Origin: a virus
Virus record (IMG/VR): IMGVR_UViG_3300007541_000091
Coordinates: 1-33,177 of that record
Length of the DNA: 33,177 bases
Strand: one strand, 5' to 3'
A program made the translations under genes and the position numbers. The notes below the pieces were generated by a model that was not told where the DNA came from, made no database searches, and was given only the letters and a program-made list of their open reading frames with translations. Each line of letters opens with the position of its first letter. Position 1 is the first letter of the stretch. Positions 32,530-33,177 of this stretch are shown here, in pieces.

Positions 32530-33168
32530 ATGAGCAAGAGAAAGAATAAGATGCAATCAATTGCAGAAATTCTTCCTGAAAATCTTTCAGAAGAAACTGT
32601 CAATAAGGTTGCTGAGTTAGTCAGTGAGGCTATTGAAGAAGGAGTTGCTCGACAAGTAGAAACGTTAAGCACGAAATTCCACGCTCTTCTTCGTCTAAAG
32701 ATTGACGAAATGAAGGAGCACGCTCGTGCAGAGTTAGAAGCCGAAGATCCTGAGTTCCGTAATCATGAAATTATGGAATCAATCAAAGGTATGCTTGCTC
32801 TAGAGGTTGCCCCTCAAAACGTTGATTCAATTGTCGAAACTCAGTTGAACGAAGCCGCAGAAGCAGTTGAAGATTCAAAGGCTGTTGAGGCTGAACTCGA
32901 CAACCTGCTATCTGAAAACGAAACATTAAAGAGAACTCTGAAGTTAGTGGAGTCTAAGCTTCACAACATCAATAAAGAAAATAAGAAGTTGCAGATTCAG
33001 CTTGAACACAAGAAAGCTGACCTGCAAGAGTCCAGACTTCAGGGTAAGGCAAAGCTCGAAACTCGTTCAATTGATGAGTCTCGTGAAGAGCCAAAAGCAA
33101 GATGGAATGATAGTTTAGTTCCAGGAGTTAATCTTGAGGAGCTAAGACGATTAGCAAACATAAATTGA
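32530..33168 (+). CDS. 22: Prohead core scaffold protein, gp22-like
   Basis: A 212-residue, highly charged, mostly helical protein. The N-terminal part contains the phage scaffold motif AEILPENLSEETVNKVAEL (12-30) followed by a helical block with LRLKIDEMKEHARAELEAE (54-72) and a Met-Ile/Leu block. Residues 110-170 form a continuous coiled coil rich in Glu, Lys and Leu. The scaffold guides shell assembly and is then degraded by the prohead protease. Candidate L/I-x-E sites occur at IAE13, LSE21, LQE167-SR, IDE183-SR and LEE204, two followed by Ser-Arg exactly as in the protease itself. T4 gp22 is somewhat longer (about 269 residues). Its position after the protease, and the expected capsid gene next, match T4. 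The ribosome binding site AGAGAGG is strong. Confidence 0.88.
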   Translation: MSKRKNKMQSIAEILPENLSEETVNKVAELVSEAIEEGVARQVETLSTKFHALLRLKIDEMKEHARAELEAEDPEFRNHEIMESIKGMLALEVAPQNVDSIVETQLNEAAEAVEDSKAVEAELDNLLSENETLKRTLKLVESKLHNINKENKKLQIQLEHKKADLQESRLQGKAKLETRSIDESREEPKARWNDSLVPGVNLEELRRLANIN

Positions 33169-33172
33169 AATT

Positions 33173-33177
33173 GGAGA
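33173..33177 (+). promoter_or_regulatory. Ribosome binding site of the next gene (truncated)
   Basis: GGAGA ends the window nine bases after the scaffold stop codon. By T4 gene order the next gene should be the major capsid protein, which lies outside the window. Confidence 0.5.

Overview
The window is a 33 kb piece of the genome of a large T4-like contractile-tailed phage (myovirus). The evidence is a long one-way block of baseplate genes (gp25-, gp6-, gp53-, gp5-, hub- and gp7-like), followed by a prohead protease (gp21-like) and a prohead core scaffold (gp22-like) in the T4 order. The DNA is AT-rich, genes are tightly packed with many 1-4 base overlaps, and there are no tRNAs, insertion sequences or CRISPR arrays. 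The host cannot be named from the sequence. The architecture (LamG and beta-helix baseplate proteins, Lys/Cys-rich head proteins) is reminiscent of marine T4-like phages, which is inference only.

Left end (1-1798): DNA metabolism and strand switches. A leftward primase (its 3' part lies outside the window) and a rightward Cas4/RecB-like PD-(D/E)XK nuclease share an abutting pair of start codons (CATATG). The nuclease gene converges with a small leftward gene of unknown function. An 84-base gap with a TATACATA box and a perfect inverted repeat then precedes the rightward structural block.

Tail block (1799-28421): a small protein of unknown function, tape measure protein, tail-tube/baseplate junction protein, gp53/LysM-like wedge protein, an enlarged hub with a coiled-coil insert, an OB-fold/beta-helix central spike without a visible lysozyme domain, a LamG-bearing protein, gp25-, gp6- and gp7-like wedge proteins, two small paralogous peripheral proteins, a large beta-helix protein, an 812-residue protein sharing an N-terminal module with it, and a 903-residue protein with two tandem six-cysteine modules. 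The products appear to build an unusually large baseplate. Sheath and tube genes are not in the window.

Head block (28422-33177): an acidic small protein, three small basic or Lys-rich proteins and a further short one, the protease, a repeat-built basic protein and the scaffold. Most begin with a short peptide ending in a hydrophobic-x-Glu site, like the capsid-targeting peptide that T4 gp21 removes from internal proteins. I read this as a cluster of co-packaged, protease-matured internal head proteins, and it is the most interesting feature of the window. The window ends in a Shine-Dalgarno-like sequence for the next gene, expected to be the major capsid protein.
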